In this document: positions 36,733-49,183 of the stretch, piece by piece
How positions within the stretch are numbered: the stretch's first letter is position 1
Layout of the letters: every line of letters begins with the position of its first letter
DNA from: Biomphalaria glabrata
Taxonomy: Eukaryota > Mollusca > Gastropoda > Planorbidae
Direction of reading: 5' to 3'
NCBI RefSeq assembly: GCF_947242115.1
Contig: NC_074716.1
Location: 44,139,139 to 44,203,138 of the forward strand
DNA: 64,000 bases
The notes under the pieces: model-generated
The model's input: only the letters and a program-made list of their open reading frames with translations
What the model was told of the DNA's origin: nothing
The model's database searches: none
Made by a program: the position numbers and the translations under genes

Positions 36733-36961
36733 AAAAGTAAAGTTCCCATTTCAGACCTTGTGGTCTCTAGGGCAGACGATGTAAAGGTCGTCTGTTTCTG
36801 TGGCCCGCGGTTAACGAGGGTGTCAGTTGGCCTGCACAACAACCAACCGCATTTACAACTCCCCAACTAATATCAGGTATCCCCGTTAGAACTGGGTGGA
36901 TTCGAACCAGGAAACCTGGCTCGGAAGTCAAGCATTTTACGGCTGAGCCACCACGCCTCCC
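36733..36961 (-). repeat. SINE family A copy
   Basis: The minus strand begins GGCGTGGTGGCTCAGCCGTA and has the body GTGCAGGCCAACTGACACCC. It ends CCACAAGGTCTGAAATGGGA and AACTTTACTTTT. Near full-length, with a degenerate B box (CCTGGTTCGAATCC). Confidence 0.75.
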
Positions 36962-36969
36962 CACTAGAT

Positions 36970-37540
36970 TAAGTGCTTAAAAGAAAAAGATGAACAAAAT
37001 TGAATGAAGATACGAACAAAATAAAATTGAACAAATGTTCAAATTCTTAAATCATTAAATGCGTGAAAAGTTCAAGTTGTTTATATTAAAATGATTAAAG
37101 AATGCAATGATTAAATAATCAAATGTTTAAATAATAATTAAGAAAATTAAATCCAAAGAAATTATGATTAAATTAACATAAAATCAATTGATTTCGTCAA
37201 ACGATTAAAGGATTAAAAATGTAAACTGTTTAAATAAACGAATAATAAAATTAACAAATAATTAAATAACGAAATGTATTAATAATGACATATAAAGAAA
37301 TTATTAATAATTAAGTGATCAAATATCCTAATAGCACAATGAAGTAAAATAAAATAAGATTTAATAACAATAATTAATTAAATAATTGTCCTAATAATGA
37401 GATAAGATTAAATGATACATAATTAAATGAAAAAAATGTCATAACAATGAAATACAATTAAATAATTAATAATTAAATAATCAAAAGTTCTTATAATGAA
37501 TAAAAATCAAATATATAATTAAATAATCAAATGCGGGAAC
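36970..37540. repeat. ATTAAAT-rich low-complexity tract
   Basis: About 570 bases of loosely repeated words AATTAAATAATCAAATG, ATAATGAAAT and ATTAATAATTAAGTG without a fixed period. It lies about 0.8 kb upstream of the promoter of IAP gene 2. Confidence 0.7.
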
Positions 37541-38324
37541 GAGGGCTATTAATCAAGGATGTAATTAAATTTGATCCTAATAAATTTAAGACCATTAAAC
37601 AGACATTCTGTCTAGAATTCGGGACTTTAAAATTAGGTCGATCTACGACTGTAGTAGCACCGAGAATATCCGAATAGACAATGCTGGGCATAACATTAGG
37701 CGTTGCCCCAAACTAACTTTCGACTTTCGCAGTCCACTGAACTTCACCTCCTACGCATGTACGAGACAGTTCGATTTTGCTAATCTATCGCCACATGGAT
37801 TAGTCAGTAATTTGCTACTACTATTAGCCTATTTGTACAAGTCACGTGAACACATATTCCCATTGATCGTTAAGGGAAACAATAAGTTCTAGTCTCGCTA
37901 TAACACCTCATATTTGCAGAGAAACACTAGGGATTACCTCCCCATGCCGAAAGATCTAGTTTTATGAATGAACGGCACGTGAGAATGACAAGCTCACTAG
38001 GGAAAAAAAAAGTGCTTGGCTGTTCTTTTATATCGTCGATCGAAACAATTCTCAATAATTATCATAGGAGTTTAAACAACGATTATCCCACAAATATTTT
38101 AATTAAATTGTTAATTTATATTAAGAAACATGATTAATAACCCCAATTGTTAGTTTAGATTTAAGTAGTGCTGATCAACAACTTCTAAATTTATTTTTTA
38201 ACGCGCGTAGGAGTATTGATACATTTCACAACTTCAAATTCTAAATATAGACTGACATTTTTCCCGTTCTTACTCTGAAACTAGACCTCTCCCTTTACCT
38301 TCCGAAGTACTAGCGTGACTGGAC

Positions 38325-38372
38325 TATATAAACGTGAACGAGATCTGTGGCTGTCATTGGCTCCATAACTCC
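38325..38372 (+). promoter_or_regulatory. TATA box and likely non-coding first exon of IAP gene 2
   Basis: TATATAA at 38325-38331 is followed about 25-30 bases later by a plausible start region. A donor CTCC|GTAAGT lies at 38373. The matching acceptor CCTCCCCCAG at 39073-39082 precedes the start codon by seven bases. Two CACGTG words lie upstream at 37843 and 37976. Transcription start and exon are inferred. Confidence 0.5.
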
Positions 38373-39089
38373 GTAAGTTATTACATGTTGTTCAAGTTAT
38401 CAATAATTTTGAAAGAAGTTTTAAGTCATAATAATGATAATATAATGATAATAGTAATAACTTAGTTATTTGCAGAAGTATCTTCAATGCAATAAGTAAC
38501 AGCAATATTTTTTTAATTATTTTGTTTTCTAAAATGCTGCTTTTGAAACATTGCAATTGTTTGTGTGATACATCGTGTTAAACCTGAAATTTATATACGT
38601 AGCATACGTCGTATTTAGTCTGTATAAGAAAATTAAAATATTCATATGCAAAGCCTAATATTGTTCTCTCCTAGTGCTATAAAAAAAAGCGAGAGACATT
38701 TTAACTTAATCCTTAAGGATAACTAATGACTTTGTAAAGTTTAAGTCACTGAAATGGAAATAGAGCATAAACGAAGGGTCCCGGATTGCAAATGTCATAC
38801 ACAACAGTAGAAGATAAAAAGGGTGAAAATGCAACGAAAAGTTGCAAAGGGAAAAGATCGTCTCTTGAGAGATGAGATATGCCAAAGAGATAGGGTTACC
38901 TTGGCCAGAGAGGGAGATTCTTTTTTTGTTTTGGCAGCTCATACCATTGGTAATTTACGAAGAGACAACTGTGTGCTCAATAGCTGGATGGTAATTGGTT
39001 GTTATGGTTACACGTTTTGTATATCCAACTATTTTCTTGTTTTACAAAATTTGATTTTGTGTTTTTGTTTTGCCTCCCCCAGTGAGAAA

Positions 39090-42000
39090 ATGATTCCAGT
39101 ACAAGAGAGCTCAGCTTGTGAAGACCTGACAATCTCAACGACAGCGTCGCCCGGGAAAGGAGTCACGTGCGTCGACGGCAAGCCTTCTTACAACGAGCTA
39201 GGCATCTCGCTGGAAAAACCAAAGAAGCTCGACATGGCCATCAGAGGCGCCAGGCTGAGGACATTCGCCCGATTCCCCGCTGACCACCCTCTTACGGCAG
39301 ACGATCTGTCCGAGGCAGGGTTTTACTACGCTGGCAACGAAGACTGCACCCGGTGCTTCTTTTGCGGGGGAGGTCTAAAGAACTGGGACCAGACGGACAA
39401 CCCGACAGTAGAGCATGCCAGGTGGTTCCCTAAGTGTGGTTATATCCGTCAATTCAAAGGCCAAGACTTTGTGGACGCTGTCCAAGCGTTGAGCACCAGA
39501 TATGATAAGGTAACAAGCTGATTGCTTAATCTCTTGTTAGATTGCAAAGACATATGCTATTTGTTAACTTTAAACACTAAATCGGATAAAAACAATAATA
39601 AACATTTTTTAGTGTCTTATAAGGCGTATGTAAAAAACAACATTGGAATCAGAAATCTTTAACCTGTATTACTATGCAAGTATACTAGTATCACTTTCTA
39701 CAACCATAAAGTCTATTTGTTTGTTTTATTAAAAATAAATATAAAACAAAAAAAGTTCCCATATTCAATTTTAAAAAGAATAGGATTCGCAGAATTTGCT
39801 TTAACAAGAAAACAATTTGCGTCTACTTTAATAAAGAAACGATTGATGGAGAATTGGATTTTGAAGAGCACTTGTGTTTTTTTTTATGTATAAAACATGA
39901 AAGAATGAAACAAAACCTGTAGCGATTTTTGTCCCTACAGGGGCCACTAAAAATTACAAATGTGAAATGAATCAGTAGAATAGGTTTATCTCCTCTCATG
40001 GCTCAATAGCCTAATAAGGGAACAGAAATAGGCCAAGCGTTATATCATGAAATGAGCAATGGAACCCAAATTAAAAGCACATATATAAGTCTTTACATTT
40101 AGTAATTAGGAAAGAAAAAAGTCAATTATAGGCTTACTTGAATGCATTTTTTTCCACATACAGATCACATACAAGATGGTGACAGACTTTATGGGCATGT
40201 TAGCACCAGCCTTTCAACTCAGTAAGTGCTTAATTAATGTGATTTCTTAAACAATACTGCTATGAACACAAGAGTTCTCATTATTGAAACAATACCATAA
40301 CAAATACTTAATTCCAACCGATGAATAGGACAAGAGGCCATTGACTGAAAGTTGTATCCATTTCGGATATGCAAAGTGATGGGAACCCTTTTTGAAAGAT
40401 ACTATACTCAAACTACATATATTTTGTTTTTGTTAAGAGCATACTGGAAGCTCTCACACTCATATCATCTAGATAATTATCAAAATAAAAAAGTCTGCCT
40501 GATCGTGTGGTAGTCGCTCTGGATTGTCGTTCGGTTTTCTCGATGGGCCCTGGTTCGAACCCCTGCCCACTGCCATTCCCTTGGCCTTACGGTAGGTTTG
40601 GGCTAGGGTGTCACTATCTTCAAAAAATCTGAAGGAATATCCGAAAGGTAAAACATTTACAAAAAAACTAAAAAAAAAAAATGCCAGTCGCTAATGTTAG
40701 TAATCTTCCCCGTTTTTTTCTTAGCGTGGGTAGTATAGGTACCTTAGTGGCGCATTTGTTTTCCAGTAGCACAAAAAATTGATAGACAATAAAATTCCGT
40801 TTTGATTGTGACTATTATAAGTATTATTATGTTAAAGTCCATACATTTTAACTGACAGCAGCACCTTGTATTACGGTTATTTCATAAAGATTTAGTGTGC
40901 TTAATTGTTTTTTTTTCATTTCCAGACGATCGAAAAGACTGTGACCCCGCCATTAAAGCACTTATCGAGATGGGATATGATGCCAGGTCTGTTCTCCAAG
41001 CAGCGGAGGAGCTCATTACTGAAAGTAAGTAACTGCTAGACAGTCTTGTATTATTCATTATCACTGTCACCACACACATTTCAAAACGTCCAAACCTTTA
41101 GCCTTATATTATTTGTATATAATCGTAGAGCAGTTAATGTTTTGCAAATATCTAAATGTATTATTATGAAAGAAATGGGTAAATGTGAATAAACTATAGA
41201 TATGTTTAAAAATTAATTTTTACTCTATTTTTAGATGACTCAGCGTTATCATCAGATATAATATTGGACAGGATACAACACCATTGTTGCAATAAACGCC
41301 AAATATCTCAAGTAGGCCTACCAGATAATTATAAGTCAAATACAGAAGGTAGGCTACAATCTTGATACTATTTTGTAGTATGTAAAAACAATGCTTTCGT
41401 TGTCTTGTGTCACATTCTATTAATAGATTCTCTTATTTTTATCACGAGTTATAAAAAATATACATATGTGTGTGTGTGTGTGTGTGTGTGTGCTCTAGTG
41501 GGTTTGGAGTTTAGGTGTAGTGTGAATGTAAAAAAAAAACAGTTTTTTCTAAGCACATTGAGGAGGTGCATTGGCTGAGTGTTAAAACACTTGGAGAAGA
41601 ATTTTCCCGAATTTCAGGATTTTGAGGGCGCCTATGAGTCCATCCAGCTCTAATGGATACCTGACATTAGTTGAGGAAAGGTAAAGGCGATTGGTCGTTG
41701 TGCTGGCGACATGACACCCTGGGCTAATCGTGGGCTACTGATGACCTTTACATCATCTGGCCTAGACATCGCAGGGTCTGAAGGAGGAACTTTACTTTAC
41801 ATAACGCATAATGAATTTAAATAATTCTAATTAATGGTTCAGTTGATAGAATGGCTTTTCCGCAACTTTCCCCAAGGGCAGCCCTCTCCTCCCCTCCCTG
41901 TCCCAGTATTAACATTGCTTGTTATGTTTGTTACATTTGTTATATTTACATTTTTCACTTGACTTACCTACGATTTAAATGTTAGTTGAAAGATAAAAAA

Positions 42001-42269
42001 AGAGCTTTATTATCAAGCATACATTATAAGCAGACCTAAACATTCGACATTTTCATCCTATTTTTACAGAATCCATACAAGATGTCAAGAAAAATAATAA
42101 AGAAATGAGACAATTGGCTACTTGTAAGATTTGCTTGGACAACAGAATAGCCGCAGTCTTCCTACCCTGTAGTCACTTTGTGTCCTGTTTAGACTGTGCC
42201 ATGGCCTTAAGACAATGTCCGGTCTGTAGAACGACCATTAAAGGGACAGTCCGAGCGTTCATGAGCTGA
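39090..42269 (+). CDS. Inhibitor-of-apoptosis protein with BIR, UBA and RING (IAP gene 2), five coding exons
   Basis: An IAP-type E3 ubiquitin ligase. Exons 39090-39509, 40164-40221, 40926-41024, 41235-41348 and 42070-42269 have AG/GT borders and agreeing phase, giving 296 residues. The BIR (about 50-125) keeps zinc ligands C89, C92, H109 and C116 with C-x2-C-x16-H-x6-C spacing and is uninterrupted, unlike IAP gene 1. Residues 163-192 (DPAIKALIEMGYDARSVLQA) form a UBA domain, which in cIAPs and XIAP binds ubiquitin chains. The RING has C249, C252, C264, H266, C270, C273, C280 and C283 and ends GTVRAFMS. The start at 39090 is preferred because an acceptor precedes it closely; the open frame reaching back to 38823 looks non-coding. 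The gene is more GC-rich in its first exon than its surroundings. A single type-II-like BIR with UBA and RING resembles the C-terminal half of XIAP/cIAP-type proteins; the orthologue is not assigned. Confidence 0.92.
40495..40672 (+). repeat. SINE family B, best-preserved copy
   Basis: GCCTGATCGTGTGGTAGTCG (A box), then CCTGGTTCGAACCCCTG (B box), GTAGGTTTGGGCTAGGGTGT, and the tail CTGAAGGAATATCCGAAAGG with a polyA-like end. In an intron of IAP gene 2. Confidence 0.7.
41467..41492. repeat. (TG)13 microsatellite
   Basis: An uninterrupted TG run in an intron of IAP gene 2. Confidence 0.9.
41560..41800 (+). repeat. SINE family A copy
   Basis: GAGGTGCATTGGCTGAGTGT starts the copy. The B box is largely lost. 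The body GAGTCCATCCAGCTCTAATG, then GGTCGTTGTGCTGGCGACAT, ends GGAACTTTACTTTAC. In the last intron of IAP gene 2. Confidence 0.75.
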
Positions 42270-42484
42270 TGAACAACGATCTCGATAGTAATTTACACGT
42301 TGACCAGTATGGACAGAATAGGTCAAGACAGATAAAAACATTCCAAATTGATTAATTTAACTGTCAACGCATTAAAATCTTGTGGTCAAATAGGAACGTC
42401 TGTTTTATTTTAAACTGACCAATGAACTTGATGATAACCTCATCCAACCCACCAAGAACAACCAGACCTAGCACACCAACTGAT

Positions 42485-42955
42485 CCAGTCTATCAAAGTC
42501 ATATCGACACAGTCCATCAAAGTCAAATCGACCCAGTCCATCAAAGTCAAACTGACCCAGCCCATCAAAGTCAAATCGACCCAGCCCATCAAAGTCAAAT
42601 CGACCCAGCCCATCAAATTCAAACTGACCCAGTCCATCAAAGTCAAATCGACCCAGTAAATCAAAGATAAACTGATCTAGTCCATCAAAGTCAAATTGAC
42701 CCAGTCCATCAAAGTCAAATCAACCCAGTCCATCAAAGTAAAATCGGAACAGTCCATCAAAGTCAAATCGACCCAGCACATCAAATTCAAACTGACCCAG
42801 TCCATCAAAGTCAAATCGACCCAGTCCATCAAAGTCAAATCGACACGGTCCATCAAAGTCAAATCGACCCAGCCCATCAAAGTCAAATTGACCCATTCCA
42901 TCAAAGTCAAACTGACCCAGCCCATCACCGTCAAAACGACCCAGGCCATCAAAGA
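42485..42955. repeat. 24-base minisatellite, about 19-20 copies, just 3' of IAP gene 2
   Basis: Unit close to CCCAGCCCATCAAAGTCAAA plus TCGA, repeated with scattered changes. It starts about 215 bases after the IAP stop codon and may lie in its 3' UTR, as no AATAAA is seen between. The 24-base period keeps frames open on both strands (an 8-residue PVHQSQID pattern); no splice or start context supports coding. Confidence 0.9.
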
Positions 42956-42999
42956 CTTACTGAACTGAACTTTGTTCATCAAAGATGCTCCAGTCACGT

Positions 43000-44083
43000 T
43001 TTTTTTCCTTTGGATCAAACTATTATTATATATTGACTTTTTAAAAAAAAACTTTTATAAAAAACAACAACAAACAAAAGAGTTCAATAAGATTAAATCA
43101 TGTTGACTTAAAGTGTATTTATAATTCCCAAATGTTATAAGCTACGTTAGCTATGCTCTATGTGATATCATGTAGGCCTACATAAAAAAGTACCATGCTT
43201 TATTTGATGCTATGTTGACTTACAAGCTGAAAGTCTAGTTGTTTATTTGTTATATTTACAACTGCTATCAATGCAAATGTTATTTATTTATAAATTGTAT
43301 CTATGATCTTTATATGTGGGAAATCATATGATTTTTTTATTTAAAAATTCAATGAAATTTGAAAGCTTCCACATAATAATATTAGATTATTATCATTGTT
43401 TCTATACTCTTATCTTTTGAAATAGTATTCCAATCGAATGAATGATATTTTACCCCATGTATAAGCTATTGCTTGTATGTTGCTCTATTTTGGATGTGCT
43501 TCTATCTCTAATGTCTTTCGGAAGTTGAGACCTGCTTCGGTTGTTACATTACATGGTTTGTTATTTTAAACATGATCTCATTTATATTTGTAAGGTCATC
43601 TCAATTTTCTCTTTGAAAGTGATTGATTTTTTGCATATATACATATATACATTACTGGAAATATATTTAAGTAAACCTTTGGTTTATCTGTTGCAAACTG
43701 TACTTCTGATGTGCAATATTTAGACTCCTAGAGAAAATGACATATTTTTTATGTGAACAAAAAAAAATCTGGCATTGTGTTTTTTTTTCATAGAGCATGG
43801 AGCGAATGGCTTTCGATAAAAAAAAAAACCAAATATATATATATGTCTATGCAGAGAACCTAAAATAGCATATCCCTCGTTTCACGCACGCACCACAAGC
43901 AGTACACACTACATTTCTCAATTCTTATTTCAATGCATTCTAAGCCCAGTATTTGCACACTGCAATAGCACACTTAAAGGATGTATAAACAAATATTGAA
44001 ACTGGTTACAAAAAGGAATTTCGGCGCGTAAAAGTTAGGATTTAAAAAAAAAAAAATTTGGCTTCATGTTTTATAGCCAGTGG
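43000..44083. other. No gene seen
   Basis: AT-rich spacer with polyA/T runs and a short TATATA tract near 43833. No exon or repeat recognised. Confidence 0.4.
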
Positions 44084-44262
44084 CGTAGCTAGGGGAGGGA
44101 GTAGGGGAGGCCCAAATTTGAAAATCCCCTCAGAGAAGTCACAGAGTAGTCTTCAGGATTGTTTGGCGACGAGATCGACGGATTCTCTTCATCAGCGCCT
44201 TTTTTTTCAACGCCTATGCAACATTTCTTGACTCTTTTTGAAAATTTTCATGACCTGGTCTT
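44084..44262 (+). mobile_element. hAT-derived repeat, left part only
   Basis: Starts CAGTGGCGTAGCTAGGGGAG and continues CCCAAATTTGAAAATCCCCT. It also shares a CTTTTTTTTCAACG-like segment with the left part of the hAT element at 59569. It is interrupted at 44262 by LTR element C. No convincing right end was found beyond 51101. Confidence 0.6.
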
Positions 44263-44731
44263 TGTCACCACCTCAAAGTTGGTGCCATAGAGTAGAAACC
44301 CTAATTCTGTATTGTGTATGTTAATTCCATATTGTGAATCTTATTCACAACCCATGTGGCACTAAGGTGAACACTTTTGACCTTAGGTGAACCAGAGAGT
44401 TAAAGGCAGTCAGTCCACATAGAGATCTTGTAGCAAGCACTTGTATTGAGTCACTTAAGATATAAACAGTAGAGTTAGATGTTTAAAGTAGTTGGTTATA
44501 GAATAAGTACTAAGTTGTGATATTCGTATATTACTGTTGGATTAATACTGACCATTCCTGGGTCGAATTGTATGGTGTATTCACTATGTGGTGTTATATT
44601 AAACTTATTGTATCTGCTACACCCAGCATCATTTCATTATTCCGTGATTTATAACAAGAACCCAATGTCACCACCACGCCTACATTGATAACCACAGCCA
44701 CATTCATAACATATAAAATAATACGGTGACA
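44263..44731 (+). repeat. 5' LTR of element C
   Basis: 469 bases, TGTCAC...GTGACA, matched by 50627-51095 with few differences. The adjoining GTCTT recurs after the second LTR. Confidence 0.93.
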
Positions 44732-44760
44732 TTCTTAAAATCACTCAGTGACATTTTTTG

Positions 44761-44865
44761 GTGTCAGAAGTGTCAGCAAACAGCATTTATAGTGTCAGAA
44801 GTGTCAGCAAACAGCATTTATAGTGTCAGAAGTGTCAGCAAACGATATTTTATGATGTCAGAAGT
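44761..44865 (+). repeat. 31-base tandem repeat at the primer-binding site of element C
   Basis: GTGTCAGAAGTGTCAGCAAA plus CAGCATTTATA begins at 44761, 44792 and 44823, with a partial fourth near 44855. The primer-binding-like word therefore occurs several times in the leader. Confidence 0.85.
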
Positions 44866-46130
44866 CAGAACTGCTAACTTAAAGGATTTATGAGCACCAG
44901 AGGAACAAGTCAAGAATTTTTTTCCTATTGCTGTCAGAAGTATTTTAATACTACAGTGACTTACAGTAACATTTATACGGATATTTTTGAAGTTGGCAAG
45001 TGAACTATTTAGTTAACACATGAAAAAGTAACTCTAAAAAATATTTGTTTACACATGACGCCACTCAACGAGCAAGAAAGCTAAAACCTGATTATTATAG
45101 ACTCTACTATTTTTCTCATTTGGTCGTTCAGCGACACATTCAACATTATAGAGATGACCTAGATCTACATTTATTGAGAACAGCACACAATTTTTCAAGT
45201 GAGATTCACGTGATCCAAGAGTGACATTATTATTATCTTCAGCTAGTCTAACACTCTAACTCTAACAGAAAACAGAGCTGAAATTGAAAGTTAACTGTGC
45301 CTACTATTTTAACTTGTACTTCAAGATTGAACTTTACATGAATTGCAACTAATCCAGAATTTATTAAATTTTTTTGACTACACACTTGGTATCTAGATCT
45401 ACTACTACATGTCATGTTGACCTGCCATGACACAGTTACCATTAGCAAGCTATTTTTTTCATCTGTGATGAAATGAACAATTTGAACTGTTCCTGTCTGA
45501 GCTGTATTTTCAACTTTTCCAGTTGACTACTGTCCTAAGTGTCATTTATCTGGAAGCCTGATTTATGTGGGTTGTATTTTTTTGTACACCAGTTGAGATA
45601 GCTTTAGGAGCACAGCATTGTTCAAAGTTACTTTTTAACATCCTAAGCGAAAGAGATCAAACATGATATGCTGAGACAACCTGGATACTACAGCCTGTGT
45701 GGGTGAAACTAGACAACCGTGATACTACAACCGGTGTGGGTGAAAATCTAGTACTACAAGTCATTCAAGTCATCGTTTGAAGACAGCTGATATATGGTCA
45801 GTCGAAGTAGCTGACATATTCAAGAATCATCTACATCGAGTGCTCGTCATAATTCTAATGACACACTCCTATTGTCGCTGTCTAACAGCACATTTAATAA
45901 GAGAGCGCTCTTACTTTTAGACCTCTCTTGTCGTCACTACTTATGGTCATTTTTAGTTATGTATATTTGTTTCAGCAACTGTACGAAACAGTGGATTACC
46001 TATCAAGCACATGAATTATTTATTGGATTACTTGTCAACTATATGAATTGTTTAATGGATTATCTGTCAAACATATGAAGTATCTATTGGATTACTATTG
46101 TTCAAGAACTTGAGTACCGTATCATTTAAC

Positions 46131-46400
46131 ATTGTACTGTGGATTTAACAAGTGGATTACTTATGAACTGTAACATTGTACTGTGGATTTAACAAGTGGA
46201 TTACTTATAAACTGTACCATTGTGCTGTGGATTTAACAAGTGGATTACTTATGAACTGTACCGTTGTGCTGCGGATTTAACAAGTGGATTACTTATGAAC
46301 TGTACCGTTGTGCTGCGGATTTAACAAGTGGATTACTTATGAACTGTACCGTTGTGCTGCGGATTTAGCAAGTGGATTACTTATGAACTGTACTGTGGAC
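46131..46400 (+). repeat. 44-base tandem repeat in the leader of element C, six copies
   Basis: The word GGATTTAACAAGTGGATTAC begins at 46141, 46185, 46229, 46273, 46317 and (one base changed) 46361, a strict 44-base period. More diverged versions of TGGATTAC units precede it from about 45990. Confidence 0.9.
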
Positions 46401-49183
46401 ATATTTTATGTGGAGCATCACCGGAACTTTATGTACAAGTCAAGCATCAAGTGAATATTTAAGGGAAGTAACTTTAATTACCCTTTAGTATTAATGAATA
46501 TTGATTAGTTCTCTTTGAACTACACCACAATTTTTTTCATTGTTTACATCTGTATTTATATATACACCTGACCTGTAGGGACTAAATTTCATTATCTATT
46601 GAGTCTGAGCATTTATATTTTTTTTCAAAATCAGCATCCAGGTATTGGTAGGGACTCTTTAGATAAAGTAAATACTTGATTGTATAGCTGTATTAGTTAA
46701 GTTTGTATTTCGTCAAGTATCTATCATATTGTTAAACTCTTGTATTGATATTGTCTTGTGTACATCTGTTGAATTTTCTTTTGCGTCATAGTTATTTCTC
46801 ATTGTAATTCTTTTGTCTACTATTTCTACTATCTTGTAATGTCTCTTTAAAGCAGACTGTTTAGTATCTATAGTGTTTTTATGTTTGTCTAATTACTTAT
46901 TAATATATATATTTATTTTACTTCTTATTTCAACCTATTTTTTATTATCAACACTACACTACACACTTGATACACTATGGGATATATTTTGATTTGAGAT
47001 TGACAAGATTTATATTGTATATACTCTTCAAACACATTTAACTATTTTGATACTATTGATACATTGACCACTATTTACCAGACTAATAAGGCTCACATAA
47101 TTGTGAATTATTTGTTGCAATAAACTTTTACATTGCAAGGGGAGATACTAAAAATACATAATCACATAATTGATCAGTAAAGTATTACATTATGAACTAG
47201 ACAAAGTACCAAGAATAACTTAAGATACCTCATAACCTCAATTGTTTCGCACAAAATATATATCTACTATTACCTGCAATTACTATTTGAGCTATATATA
47301 TAATAAGTATTTATTGTACAATATTTCATTTACAAATATCTAGTACACATATCTATTACTAAACTATATTACTAATTTGAATCTTTGAAAATGGCTGAGT
47401 ATGAAAAACTAATAGAGATAGTGGATAAACTAAAGTTAAAAGAAGATGATAGAGCTGCATTCAGTAAAATTGAAATAGATAGAATTAGAGTAGAAAAAGA
47501 CAAGCAACGGGAAGAAAGGCTACATGAAAGAAGACTGAGAGAGAAAGAACAAGAAAACTTAGAGAAAGAAAAAGAACGCCAGCATGAAATAAAATTAAAA
47601 GAACATGAGGAAAAATTGGCAAAACTAGCAAAGGAAAATAAAGACAATTCAGCAAGTCAAACTTCATCTCATCATCAGTATCATAGCAAATTTAGGAACT
47701 TTGATCCAAAAGAAGACACATTGGAAAATTTTATTATTCAATTTGAATACATCTGTCAAACAGCAAATATGAATAGTGCACAAATGGCTCAACAACTTCT
47801 AGCTAACCTAAGAGGTGAACCACTAAACATCATCGACACACTAACCATGGAGCAAAGAAAAGACTACAACACAGTAAAACAAAGACTAATTGAACATTTT
47901 GGCAAAACGGAGGAGCACTATCGAAAACTTTTTAGGGAAATAAAACTAGCAAAGAATACAGATTTAAAAAGAACAATACATGACATGCGCCAGAACATGA
48001 CAAAGTGGCTACAACTCGCAAACTGTAACTTAGATGACCCCAAACAGATATTAGATTTCTTTCTCATTGAGAATGTGCTAGTTAATGTTACAGATGCAGC
48101 ATTCTCATTCCTGAAGGAGAGAAAAATAAAAAATGAAGCTGAATTGATATCAAACTTAACAACATACAAAGACTCACACCCAAACATCACCATTGACAAA
48201 AGGGAATTGTACAATGTAGCTGCAACAGTGACAGAAAACCATCCAAGAACTACAAATAAATTTAAATATGCCAAGAGCATACAATGTTTTTTCTGTGGCA
48301 TATTGGGTCACACCAAAGCAGAGTGCAGAAAGAGAATGGCATCAGAAAAACAGCAATATGTAAATAGAAACCATAAATATGGAAGAGATAACAGAACTTT
48401 CCAGAGCTTCAGTCCTAACTATAATAGATCCTATCAACAACAATATAACAGAAGAACATGGCAAAGCTACAGTCCAACTAACAGTAGATCACATCAAACA
48501 AACAGAAGATGGCAAAACAACAGAATGTCTAGAAGAGACCAATTTCAAGATAGACAACATACTTACCACAATAACAATCATACCAGACAAAACATAGCAG
48601 CTGTAGCATCTGAAAGATCAATACAATATGAAACAGCAACAAGGACACATATAAGAAAATAATTGCAGCTTCTAAAGAATGTAGAGAAGCAGTAGATAAA
48701 CTCAAAGAAATATTTAATGATGATAAGAGATTACATATACCCAGTAAAGATAAAGTATTTGAATTATACACAGAGGCATCTGACACTGCCATAGGAGCAT
48801 GTCTTATGCAGAGAGATGATAATAATCTGGTCCCCATTGAATATCTTAGTAGAAGATTATCCAGGGCAGAAATAAGATACAGCACCAAAGAAAAAGAATG
48901 TTTAGCCATAGTGTGGTGTACACTGCGACTAAAAAGACATCTGTTAGGCAGATTTTTCCTAATATTTACAGATCATAAACCATTAACCACTCTAAATGTT
49001 AAAGCAAATACTAATAGTAGAATTACAAGATGGACCATGATCCTAGCTGATTTCCATTTTGAAATAAAACAAATAAAAGGGAAAGATAATGTTATTGCTG
49101 ATTTTATGTCCAGATATATTCAAGATAATCAGAATGACTTAGATAATGATCTATGTCATGTTAGTCAAAACTTGTATTGCTAA

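Noticed and set aside
38823-39089. Upstream in-frame extension of IAP gene 2 beginning MKMQRK
   Set aside because: It has no similarity to IAP N-termini and contains a hydrophobic stretch encoded by T-rich DNA. It ends in a good acceptor (CCTCCCCCAG) seven bases before the preferred ATG, so it reads as intron.
42485-42955. CRISPR-like array
   Set aside because: Units are contiguous with no unique spacers, and the genome is animal.
42422-43018. Open frames encoding PVHQSQID-like or LTLMDWVD-like repeats
   Set aside because: They arise from a 24-base minisatellite that stays open in several frames on both strands; no start context, splice site or flanking domain supports a protein.
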